DNA from: Pseudomonas fluorescens
Lineage (GTDB): Bacteria; Pseudomonadota; Gammaproteobacteria; Pseudomonadales; Pseudomonadaceae
Assembly: GCF_902497895.1 (NCBI RefSeq)
Contig: NZ_CABVHQ010000035.1
Coordinates: 1 to 60,959 of the forward strand
Length of the DNA stretch: 60,959 nt
Direction: 5' to 3'
Positions 21,833 through 29,995 of this stretch are shown here, piece by piece (the first letter of the stretch is position 1; every line of letters begins with the position of its first letter). A model generated the notes under the pieces. The model was given only the letters and a program-made list of their open reading frames with translations. It did no database searches and had not been told where the DNA came from. The position numbers and the translations under genes are program-made.

Positions 21833-22359
21833 AGGTAATCCTTAACATTTATCTAAACCAAAATGCCAAAGCCCCAGATGGGCGGACTCACGTAACTTTG
21901 TTCAATATAGCTATTGCTCTACGGCGAGAAACCCACTAGCCACTAACATGCAAGCAATGCCTCCTGCACCGACCGTACCGACGCCAATGGCTACATTGGC
22001 CACGGCTGGAACAACGAGACACGCTCATGCTTCCCCGCAACGTTGTCTGTTTCGTGAAACGAGAGACTTTGGCGAGCAGCCTCAAGTTTGAATGCCGGGT
22101 GAGTCCGGTTTAGGTGTAGGGGAAATCCGATTTGTCAGCGCGCCACAGTGGGGTGTTAAAGGCAGGGGTACAAAAAAGGCGCCTCGAAAGAGCCCAGGAG
22201 GACGCAAAAAGGTTTATCTCTTACCAATGTAGCAAGGAGAATTTGCACAAACAGTGAAGTCAGAGAATGGCCACCGGATTGTCGCGCTCCCAGTGCTTCT
22301 GGACGGTCAGCGGGTTGCCGTCGGCATCGCGGCGCATGTGCACCGTATTGAACTTGGAG
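21833..22359. other. Gene-poor debris at the right end of the island
   Basis: No intact gene. On the minus strand 21911-22024 reads as an in-frame hydrophobic tail (VANVAIGVGTVGAGGIACML and onward, ending AVEQ and stop), perhaps the end of a lost gene upstream of the split membrane protein. Another minus-strand fragment lies at 22262-22353. The remaining sequence shows no repeat or promoter I can support. Confidence 0.4.
22262..22353 (-). pseudogene. Unidentified coding-like C-terminal fragment
   Basis: Minus-strand translation gives FNTVHMRRDADGNPLTVQKH then WERDNPVAIL and a TGA. The composition is protein-like and third positions are GC-rich, unlike the island around it. It ends abruptly at the junction with the substrate-binding gene remnant. 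I cannot name its parent gene. Confidence 0.4.
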
Positions 22360-22562
22360 TTGGAGCCACATCGCCGAAGCTGCCAGCGGCGAGAAAACCC
22401 CACAACAGGCGCTGGACGGCCTGGCCAAGGATCAGGACGAAATCATGAGCCGCCTGGAGCGCTCGAAAGCGCAAACCACCTGCGCACCGAAAATGAACCC
22501 GGAGCGCGATGCGCAGTGCTGGTTCGATCAGTCGGGCGCGCACCGAAGCCGAAACTGGCGCT
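22360..22562 (+). pseudogene. Truncated, frameshifted copy of the substrate-binding protein 3' end
   Basis: Translation in frame gives WSHIAEAASGEKTPQQALDG then LAKDQDEIMSRLERSKAQ and CAPKMNPERDAQCWFDQSGA, nearly the same as the C-terminal region of the importer's binding protein. A 2-base insertion then breaks the frame (PKPKLA is readable in the next frame). Differences from 17225-17430 are mainly synonymous, so this copy evolved as a functional gene before truncation. It is the right flank of the island. Confidence 0.88.
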
Positions 22563-22641
22563 TGCTCAGTGAGGTTCAAGCCGGTATCTACCAGGCTCGG
22601 GCCGCGTTCGGACGATCTTTTGATGTGAAAACCCCAAACGC

Positions 22642-22674
22642 AAAAACGGCACCCGAAGGTGCCGTTCTGTTTTT
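22642..22674 (-). terminator. Terminator after nuoN (bidirectional shape)
   Basis: Stem ACGGCACC/GGTGCCGT with a CGAA loop, flanked by A5 on the left and a T-rich run on the right. On the minus strand it follows the nuoN stop by about 20 bases. The stem is the same as that of the importer operon terminator at 17516, and may have come with the duplicated flank. Confidence 0.85.
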
Positions 22675-22695
22675 CTACTGCGTATAACTAAATGA

Positions 22696-24159
22696 TCAAC
22701 CCGCCAATCCCGACTGTTGCACCAACGCCAGCAGCGGCTGTGGATACACACCAAGGAAGAACGCCAGAACCGCGATGGCCAGCAGCATCACGCCGCCGGT
22801 ACGTTGTTCCCAGTGTAGTTGAGCATCGTGGCGACGCAGGTTCGGTTCGATCAGGTACAGGGTGACCATGACCCGCAGGTAGTAGAACACGCCAATGGCG
22901 CTGCCCAATACCAGGGAGCCGACCAGCCACCATTCATGGGATTCGACACCGGTAGCGATGATGTAGAACTTGCCGATGAAGCCGGCGGTCAATGGGATAC
23001 CGGCCAGCGACAGCATCATCACGGTCAGTACCGCGGTCAGGTACGGACGACGCCAGAACAGGCCGCGGTACTCGTACAGTGCGTCGGCGTCACGGCCGTT
23101 GTACGGCGAGGACATCAGGGTGATCACGCCGAACGCGCCGAGGCTGGTGATCACGTAGGTGACCAGGTATACGCCGATGGCTTCCATCGCCAGACCCTTG
23201 CTCGCCACCAGGGCGATCAGCAGGTAACCGAAGTGCGCGATGGAGGAGTAACCCAGCAGACGCTTGAGGTTGCTCTGGGTCAGTGCCAGCAGGTTGCCGA
23301 ACAGGATCGACGCGATGGCGATGATGGTCAGCACGTTGCTCAGCACACCGCTGTTGGCCACTGGCGAGATCTGGAACAGACGCACCATCACTGCGAACAC
23401 CGCGACTTTCGAAGCCGTCGCGAGGAACGCCGCCACCGGCGCCGGAGCACCTTCGTAGACGTCCGGAGTCCAGAGGTGGAACGGAACCAGCGACAGCTTG
23501 AACGCCAGGCCGATCAGCATCATCGCCAGGCCCAGTTGCGCGATCGGGCTTGGCAGACCGGTCGCGGCCAGTGCCTGGCCGATGCCGCTGAAGCTCAGGC
23601 TGCCGGCTTCTGCGTACAGCAGCGCCATGCCGAACAACAGGAACGCCGAACCTGCTGCCGACAGCACCATGTACTTGATGCCGGCTTCCAGGGAACGCTT
23701 GTTGAAGAAGGCATAGGCCACCAGGCCGTAGACCGGTACCGAAAGCAGTTCCAGGCCGACGAACAAGCCGGCCAGGTGCTGCGCGCTGACCAGTACCAGG
23801 CCACCGGCCGCAGCCATCAGGATCAGCAGGTACAGCTCTTCGCGGTTGCCCGGGTAACCCGAACCGCCATCGCCGAGGTAGGCGTGGGCCAGGGTTACGC
23901 AAGCCAGCGTGGCGACCAGGATCAGCGCCATGTAGAGACAGGCGAAGCTATCGATCTGCAGCAGTGGAGTCACGGCCAGAGGCGCGACTTTCAAGGCCGG
24001 GAGGATCGACAGCAGGGCCAGGTTGAGACCCGCCACCGACAGCAGGAAGGTCTGTGAATGGTTGCGACGCCAGGCGATGGCCAGCATCACCACGATGATC
24101 GTGGCGCTGGTGATCAACAACGGCGCAAGCGCGATAAAGTGTTGAGTCGTAAAGTCCAT
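22696..24159 (-). CDS. nuoN: NADH-quinone oxidoreductase subunit N
   Basis: Membrane proton-pumping subunit of complex I, related to Mrp antiporters, 487 residues and about 14 helices. I chose the ATG at 24159 (MDFTTQHFIALAPLL); the 21 in-frame residues upstream overlap the end of nuoM and are not conserved-looking. LFVGLELLSVPVYGLVAY carries the conserved membrane glutamate, and KLSLVPFHLWTPDVYEGAP is the family signature with its lysine. Last gene of the nuo operon. Confidence 0.95.
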   Translation of the reverse strand: MDFTTQHFIALAPLLITSATIIVVMLAIAWRRNHSQTFLLSVAGLNLALLSILPALKVAPLAVTPLLQIDSFACLYMALILVATLACVTLAHAYLGDGGSGYPGNREELYLLILMAAAGGLVLVSAQHLAGLFVGLELLSVPVYGLVAYAFFNKRSLEAGIKYMVLSAAGSAFLLFGMALLYAEAGSLSFSGIGQALAATGLPSPIAQLGLAMMLIGLAFKLSLVPFHLWTPDVYEGAPAPVAAFLATASKVAVFAVMVRLFQISPVANSGVLSNVLTIIAIASILFGNLLALTQSNLKRLLGYSSIAHFGYLLIALVASKGLAMEAIGVYLVTYVITSLGAFGVITLMSSPYNGRDADALYEYRGLFWRRPYLTAVLTVMMLSLAGIPLTAGFIGKFYIIATGVESHEWWLVGSLVLGSAIGVFYYLRVMVTLYLIEPNLRRHDAQLHWEQRTGGVMLLAIAVLAFFLGVYPQPLLALVQQSGLAG

Positions 24160-24166
24160 AGCGCTC

Positions 24167-25699
24167 TTACCGTGCCGAAGCGAGTTGAGTGAAGGCGGTA
24201 CCGAACCATTGCTGCACACCACTCATCGTAGCGGCAGAGGTATCGAGGAACGGTTGCGGGAACACGCCGAGGTAAATCAGCAGCCCCGCCAGCCCAACCA
24301 CCATGATCAGTTCGCGAGCATCCATGCCGTGCAGTACTTCGTCCGACTTGGACGGACCGAAGAAAGCGCGGTGGATCATGATCAGCGAGTACACCGAACC
24401 GAACACCAGGCCCGAGGTGGCAATCACGGTGATCCATGGCGAGCTGGCAAAGTTGCCCAGCAGGATCAGGAATTCACCGACGAAGTTACCGGTACCCGGC
24501 AAGCCCAAGGACGCGGCTGCGAAGAACAGGCTGACCGCTGGCAGATAGGCGATGCGTGACCACAGGCCACCCATCTCGCGCATGTCGCGAGTGTGCATGC
24601 GCTCGTACAGCTGGCCGCTGAGGATAAAGAGTGCGGCTGCCGAAACACCGTGCGCCAGCATCTGCATCACCGCGCCTTGCAGCGCCAACTGGCTGCCGGA
24701 GTAGATCCCGATCAGCACGAAACCCATGTGCGAAACGCTGGAGAAGGCGATCAGGCGCTTGATGTCGGTTTGGGCGAAGGCCAGGAACGCACCGTAGAAG
24801 ATCCCGACCAGACCCAGGGTCATGGCGATCGGCGCGAACTCGGCCGAGGCATTCGGGAACAGCGGCAGGGCGAAACGCAGCAGACCGTAAGCCGCAGTCT
24901 TCAACAAGATACCGGCCAGGTCGACGGAACCGGCGGTCGGTGCCTGGGCGTGCGCATCCGGCAGCCAGGAGTGGAACGGCACCACCGGCAGCTTCACCGC
25001 GAAGGCGATGAAGAAGCCCAGCATCAGGATGTACTCGGTGGTCATCGACATCTTGGTTTTCAGCAACAGGGCGTAATCGAAGGTGATCACTCCGGTGTCG
25101 TTGAAATTGACCAGTACCAGACCCAGGATCGCCACCAACATGATCAGGCCGGAAGCCTGAGTGAAGATGAAGAACTTGGTCGCCGCATAGATCCGGGTCT
25201 TCTTGCCGTCCGATGAACTATGACCCCAGAGCGCGATGAGGAAGTACATCGGCACCAGCATCATTTCCCAGAAGAAGAAGAACATGAACAGGTCGAGGGC
25301 GAGGAACACGCCGACCACGCCACCGAGGATCCACATCAGGTTCAGGTGGAAGAAGCCAACGTGACGCTGGATCTCTTTCCACGAGCAGAGTACCGAGAGG
25401 ACGCCCAGCAGACCGGTCAGCAGGATCATCAACAACGACAGGCCGTCGAGGGCCAGGTGCACGTTGATGCCGAAGCGTTCGATCCAGACGTGTTTGAACT
25501 CGATCACCCAGGTCGGATCGGCGCCAGGCGCCGGGGCAAATGAATAGTCACCCTGGCCCCACAGCCAGAGGCCGAGAGCGAGTTCCAGGGACATGGTCAG
25601 CAACGCAATCCAGCGTGGCAGGGTAGCGCCGAAGCGCTCCCCCATCCAGCACAGCAGGCCGCCGATAAAGGGGATCAGGATTAGCCAAGGCAGAATCAT
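24167..25699 (-). CDS. nuoM: NADH-quinone oxidoreductase subunit M
   Basis: A 510-residue antiporter-like proton channel subunit of complex I. FFFFWEMMLVPMYFLI carries the conserved glutamate, and AVKLPVVPFHSWLPDAHAQAP is the diagnostic loop with the essential lysine. Seven bases separate its stop from the nuoN start. Length equals that of gamma-proteobacterial homologues. Confidence 0.96.
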   Translation of the reverse strand: MILPWLILIPFIGGLLCWMGERFGATLPRWIALLTMSLELALGLWLWGQGDYSFAPAPGADPTWVIEFKHVWIERFGINVHLALDGLSLLMILLTGLLGVLSVLCSWKEIQRHVGFFHLNLMWILGGVVGVFLALDLFMFFFFWEMMLVPMYFLIALWGHSSSDGKKTRIYAATKFFIFTQASGLIMLVAILGLVLVNFNDTGVITFDYALLLKTKMSMTTEYILMLGFFIAFAVKLPVVPFHSWLPDAHAQAPTAGSVDLAGILLKTAAYGLLRFALPLFPNASAEFAPIAMTLGLVGIFYGAFLAFAQTDIKRLIAFSSVSHMGFVLIGIYSGSQLALQGAVMQMLAHGVSAAALFILSGQLYERMHTRDMREMGGLWSRIAYLPAVSLFFAAASLGLPGTGNFVGEFLILLGNFASSPWITVIATSGLVFGSVYSLIMIHRAFFGPSKSDEVLHGMDARELIMVVGLAGLLIYLGVFPQPFLDTSAATMSGVQQWFGTAFTQLASAR

Positions 25700-25738
25700 G
25701 ACGGGCTCAATTCCTTTCGCAATTTCGCAAGGTTCATA

Positions 25739-27592
25739 TCAGACCGCTACCAACACGATGGCGCCCATTACCAGCACGGCACCAGCAGCCATGGAAGCCG
25801 CATACCAACGCAACTGACCGGTCTCGGTACGGCTAAGGGAGTTGTGACCCCCTTTGGCCATACGCGGGATCAGGCCGATGGTCTGGTCGAGCGGGTCTTT
25901 GCGCAGTACATGGCTGATCATCAGGTACGGCTTGACGAACAGCTTGTCGTAGATCCAGTCGAAGCCCCAGGCAGCGAACCACCAGGCCGAAAGGAAACGC
26001 CCGATACCGCTGTTGGCGACGGCAGTGACGAAGCGCCGCTTGCCGAGGAACAGCATGGCCGCCAGCAGGATACCGGCCAGGGCGATGGCGCCCGAGGCGA
26101 TTTCCAGACTGTGCTTGGCTTCGCCGCCGGCATGGCCGACGCTTTCCGGCAGCACGCCGTGCAGCGGTGGAACAATCATCGCGCCGACGAACGTCGACAG
26201 CACGATCAGCACCGACAGTGGCAGCCAGTGAGCAATGCCGTGACCCGCATGGGCTTCAGTCTTGGCTTCACCGTGGAACGCGATGAAGATCAGGCGGAAG
26301 GTGTACAGCGAAGTCATGAAGGCACCGACCAGGCCGGCGTATAGCAGACCGTGGTTGCCGCTGGCGAACGCTTCCCAGAGGATTTCGTCTTTCGAGTAGA
26401 AGCCCGCGGTCACCAGAGGCAGGGCCGACAGCGCGGCACCACCGACGATGAAGCTGGCGTAGGCCAATGGCAGTTTCTTCCACAGGCCGCCCATCTTGAA
26501 AATGTTCTGCTCGTGGTGGCAGGCAACGATCACCGCACCGGAAGCAAGGAACAGCAGCGCCTTGAAGAAGGCGTGGGTCATCAGGTGGAAGATCGCGCCG
26601 TCAAAGGCACCCACGCCCAGGGCCAGGAACATGTAGCCGATCTGGCTCATGGTCGAGTAGGCGAGGATCCGCTTGATGTCGGTTTGCACCAGCGCGGCGA
26701 AACCGGCCAGGACCAGGGTCACGCCACCGACGATGCCGACCAGTTGCAGGATGTCCGGCGCCAGGGCGAACAGGCCGTGAGTACGGGCGATCAGGTAGAC
26801 ACCGGCGGTCACCATGGTTGCGGCGTGGATCAGTGCCGAAACCGGGGTAGGGCCGGCCATCGCGTCCGCCAGCCAGGTTTGCAGCGGCAGTTGCGCGGAT
26901 TTACCGACCGCACCACCCAACAGCATCAGGGTCGCCAGAACGATCCAGAAGTCGCCGACCTTGAAGTGCTCAGGCGCCTTGACCAGCAGCTCCTGGATAT
27001 TCAGCGTGCCCAACTGTTGGAACAGGATGAACAGGCCGATGGCCATGAACACGTCGCCGACCCGGGTGACGATAAAGGCTTTGAGTGCGGCGTTACCGTT
27101 GTTGCGGTTGCTGTAGTAGAAACCGATCAACAGGTAGCTGCACAGGCCCACGCCTTCCCAGCCGAAGTACAGGAACAACAGGTTATCGCCCAGCACCAGG
27201 AACAGCATGCTGGCGATAAACAGGTTGGTGTAGGCGAAGAAACGCGAGTAACCGGCTTCACCGCGCATGTACCAGGAGGCGAACAGGTGGATCAGGAAGC
27301 CGACGCCGACCACCACACCGAGCATGGTCAGGGACAGACCATCCAGGTACAGGGCGAAGTTCGGCTTGAAGCCTTCCACCGCCATCCATTGCCACAGGAC
27401 CTGGGTGTAGTGACCACCTTCGGGTGGGGCAACGTTGAACTGCCAGATGATATAGGCAGTGACGATCGCCGAGAGGCCGACGGAGCCGACACCGATCAGC
27501 GCCGAGAGGTTTTCCGAGAGGCGTCCCCGAGAGAACGCCAGCAGCACATAACCGATCAGAGGGAACAGGAAAGTCAGATAGAGAAGGTTCAT
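25739..27592 (-). CDS. nuoL: NADH-quinone oxidoreductase subunit L
   Basis: The 617-residue distal proton-pumping subunit, with antiporter core (YFGWEGVGLCSYLLIGFYY, KSAQLPLQTWLADAMAGPTP) and a C-terminal extension that in known structures forms the lateral helix along the membrane arm. Its ATG overlaps the nuoK stop by four bases. Confidence 0.96.
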   Translation of the reverse strand: MNLLYLTFLFPLIGYVLLAFSRGRLSENLSALIGVGSVGLSAIVTAYIIWQFNVAPPEGGHYTQVLWQWMAVEGFKPNFALYLDGLSLTMLGVVVGVGFLIHLFASWYMRGEAGYSRFFAYTNLFIASMLFLVLGDNLLFLYFGWEGVGLCSYLLIGFYYSNRNNGNAALKAFIVTRVGDVFMAIGLFILFQQLGTLNIQELLVKAPEHFKVGDFWIVLATLMLLGGAVGKSAQLPLQTWLADAMAGPTPVSALIHAATMVTAGVYLIARTHGLFALAPDILQLVGIVGGVTLVLAGFAALVQTDIKRILAYSTMSQIGYMFLALGVGAFDGAIFHLMTHAFFKALLFLASGAVIVACHHEQNIFKMGGLWKKLPLAYASFIVGGAALSALPLVTAGFYSKDEILWEAFASGNHGLLYAGLVGAFMTSLYTFRLIFIAFHGEAKTEAHAGHGIAHWLPLSVLIVLSTFVGAMIVPPLHGVLPESVGHAGGEAKHSLEIASGAIALAGILLAAMLFLGKRRFVTAVANSGIGRFLSAWWFAAWGFDWIYDKLFVKPYLMISHVLRKDPLDQTIGLIPRMAKGGHNSLSRTETGQLRWYAASMAAGAVLVMGAIVLVAV

Positions 27593-27912
27593 CCGCGCAT
27601 CTCGCTGGCAGCGTCGATATCGAGAGTGTGGAAGCGGCGATACAGCTGCAACAGAATCGCCAGGCCGATACTGGCCTCGGCGGCTGCCAGGCTGATCACC
27701 AGGATGAACATGATCTGTCCATCCGGCTGCGCCCAGCGGCTACCGGCAACGATGAAGGCCAGTGCTGCGGCATTCATCATGATCTCCAGGCTCATCAGCA
27801 CGAAGAGAATGTTGCGGCGGACCATCAGGCCGACCAGACCGAGGCAGAACAGCACGCCGGCGACAGCCAGGCCATGCTCCATCGGGATAGAACCGAAAGG
27901 GATATCAGGCAT
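27589..27912 (-). CDS. nuoK: NADH-quinone oxidoreductase subunit K
   Basis: A 107-residue three-helix membrane subunit. Two conserved glutamates of the proton path are visible, in FVLMSLEIMMNAAAL and AAAEASIGLAIL. The ATG at 27912 has a good AAGGAG; this gives about five more residues than the usual 102, with an alternative start at MEHGLAV. Confidence 0.95.
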   Translation of the reverse strand: MPDIPFGSIPMEHGLAVAGVLFCLGLVGLMVRRNILFVLMSLEIMMNAAALAFIVAGSRWAQPDGQIMFILVISLAAAEASIGLAILLQLYRRFHTLDIDAASEMRG

Positions 27913-27916
27913 AGTG

Positions 27917-28417
27917 TTACTCCTTCGCCTCGTTGCGGCCCAGGTGGAACGCCGTGACAGCTGCAGCGAGCAGCAGCATCGAGGCGAGTTCGACCACCAG
28001 CAGATAAGGACCGAACAGGCTGATGCCCACGGCCTTGGAGTCTACGGTGGTGTGGCCGATACCGCCGGCGCTCGGGTTGGCGAACAGCACATACAGCAGT
28101 TCCGCCAGCAGCAGCGCGGCGAGAATCACCGGACCCAGCCAGATGCCGGGCTTGAGCCAGACGCGCTCTTGCTGAACCGAGGCCGGGCCGAGGTTCAGCA
28201 TCATCACCACGAACACGAACAGCACCATGATGGCGCCAGCGTAGGCGATCACTTCCAGTGCGCCGGCGAATGGAGCACCGAGGCTGAAAAAGGTCATCGC
28301 CACGGCAAGCAGCGAAATGATCAGGTAGAGCAGGGCGTGCACAGGGTTGGTGTTAGTGATCACGCGCAGCGTGGACACAACGGCAACTCCTGATGCGAAA
28401 TAGAAAGCGAATTCCAT
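27917..28417 (-). CDS. nuoJ: NADH-quinone oxidoreductase subunit J
   Basis: A 166-residue membrane subunit with five predicted helices. VIAYAGAIMVLFVFVVMML is the conserved third helix associated with the pi-bulge and coupling in complex I structures. Four bases separate it from nuoK. Confidence 0.95.
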   Translation of the reverse strand: MEFAFYFASGVAVVSTLRVITNTNPVHALLYLIISLLAVAMTFFSLGAPFAGALEVIAYAGAIMVLFVFVVMMLNLGPASVQQERVWLKPGIWLGPVILAALLLAELLYVLFANPSAGGIGHTTVDSKAVGISLFGPYLLVVELASMLLLAAAVTAFHLGRNEAKE

Positions 28418-28426
28418 CTTTCTTCC

Positions 28427-28975
28427 TTAAGGCAGCAAGCTCTTCACGTTGATCGGCTCGGCTTCATTCTGCGCGGAGCCTTTTGGCTTACCGGCAATGG
28501 CCATACCTGCAACACGATAGAAGTTGTAATCAGGGTTTTTACCGGGACCGGAGATCAACAGATCTTCTTTCTCGTAAACCAGGTCCTGACGTTTGAACTC
28601 GGCCATTTCGAAATCCGGTGTCAGCTGGATCGCGGTGGTCGGGCAGGCTTCCTCGCAGAGGCCGCAGAAAATGCAGCGCGAGAAGTTGATACGGAAGAAC
28701 TCCGGGTACCAGCGACCGTCTTCGGTTTCAGCCTTCTGCAGCGAGATGCAACCCACCGGGCACGCCACGGCGCACAGGTTGCAGGCTACACAACGCTCTT
28801 CGCCGTCGGGGTCGCGGGTCAGCACGATACGCCCACGGAAGCGTGGCGGCAGGTACACCGCCTCTTCCGGATACTGCAGCGTGTCGCGCTTGCGGAAGGC
28901 ATGACCGAAAATCATCACCAGGCTGCGAAGCTGGGTGTAGGTGCCATGCAATATGTCAAACAAGTACTTGAACAT
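28427..28975 (-). CDS. nuoI: NADH-quinone oxidoreductase subunit I (two 4Fe-4S clusters)
   Basis: A 182-residue ferredoxin-like subunit carrying clusters N6a and N6b. Two classical motifs are present: CVACNLCAVACPVGC and CIFCGLCEEACP. It lies at the base of the hydrophilic arm and passes electrons toward NuoB. Normal length and operon position. Confidence 0.97.
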   Translation of the reverse strand: MFKYLFDILHGTYTQLRSLVMIFGHAFRKRDTLQYPEEAVYLPPRFRGRIVLTRDPDGEERCVACNLCAVACPVGCISLQKAETEDGRWYPEFFRINFSRCIFCGLCEEACPTTAIQLTPDFEMAEFKRQDLVYEKEDLLISGPGKNPDYNFYRVAGMAIAGKPKGSAQNEAEPINVKSLLP

Positions 28976-28987
28976 GGGTCTCTATCC

Positions 28988-29995
28988 TCACTGAACCGCG
29001 CCAGCGGGCGTGTTCATCAACACGATCGCAGCGGTCACCAGCAGATTGATCAGGGTCAGCGGCAGGCAGAATTTCCAGCTGAAATCCATCACCTGGTCAT
29101 ACCGTGGGCGCGGAATCGATGCGCGCAGCAGGATGAAGATCATGATGAAAAACGCGGTCTTCATCGCGAACCAGATGAACGGGATCTGCGGCAGAATGCC
29201 GAAAGGTCCGTGCCAGCCACCGAAAAACAGAGTCACCAGCAGCGCCGAGATCAACACGATGCCGATGTACTCACCGACGAAGAACATGCCCCATTTCATG
29301 CCGGCGTATTCGATGTGGTAACCGTCGGCCAGTTCCTGTTCCGCTTCCGGCTGGTCGAAGGGGTGACGGTGAGTCACGGCCACGCCAGCGATGAAGAAGG
29401 TACAGAAACCGAGGAACTGCGGAATGATGAACCACAGGTTCTGCGCTTGATATTCGACGATGTCGCGCATGTTGAACGAACCAACCTGCGCCACCACGCC
29501 CATCAGCGCCAGGCCCATGAACACTTCATAGGACACGGTCTGGGCCGAGGCACGCAAGCTGCCCAGCAGGGCGAACTTGTTGTTGCTCGACCAGCCGGCG
29601 AACAGCACCGCATAGACCGACAGACCGGCCATGGCGAAGAAGAACAGCAGGCCGATGTTCAGGTCCGCGACACCCCAGGTCGGGGTGATCGGGATGATCG
29701 CAAAAGCAATCAGCAAGGCGCTCATGGCCACTACCGGTGCCAGGGTGAAGATCACCTTGTCGGCAAACGGCGGCGTCCAGTCTTCCTTGAAAAACATCTT
29801 GATCATGTCGGCGGCGATCTGGAACGCACCGAACGGGCCAACCCGGTTCGGACCGTAACGATCCTGCCAGAGGGCCAGCAAGCGGCGCTCGACCCAGCTC
29901 AGCAGCGCGCCGCAAACCACCACGGCGAGCATGATCACGATGGCCTTGACCACCGCGATGATCACGTCGATCACTTCAGGGGTGAACCAGGTCAT
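28988..29995 (-). CDS. nuoH: NADH-quinone oxidoreductase subunit H
   Basis: A 335-residue membrane subunit that forms the quinone chamber with NuoB and NuoD. Characteristic stretches are ERRLLALWQDRYGPNRVGPF, ADMIKMFFKEDWTPP and DQPEAEQELADGYHIEY with its acidic cluster. Its start overlaps the nuoG stop by four bases. Confidence 0.96.
   Translation of the reverse strand: MTWFTPEVIDVIIAVVKAIVIMLAVVVCGALLSWVERRLLALWQDRYGPNRVGPFGAFQIAADMIKMFFKEDWTPPFADKVIFTLAPVVAMSALLIAFAIIPITPTWGVADLNIGLLFFFAMAGLSVYAVLFAGWSSNNKFALLGSLRASAQTVSYEVFMGLALMGVVAQVGSFNMRDIVEYQAQNLWFIIPQFLGFCTFFIAGVAVTHRHPFDQPEAEQELADGYHIEYAGMKWGMFFVGEYIGIVLISALLVTLFFGGWHGPFGILPQIPFIWFAMKTAFFIMIFILLRASIPRPRYDQVMDFSWKFCLPLTLINLLVTAAIVLMNTPAGAVQ

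Noticed and set aside
17225..22562. Transposon or integrative element with terminal direct repeats
   Set aside because: No transposase, integrase, tRNA target or short precise repeat is present; the flanks are homologous coding sequence, which fits homologous recombination better.
26351..28393. 680-residue plus-strand open frame across nuoL, nuoK and nuoJ
   Set aside because: It is antisense to three well-conserved complex I genes and spans their boundaries; low-complexity composition, no motif.
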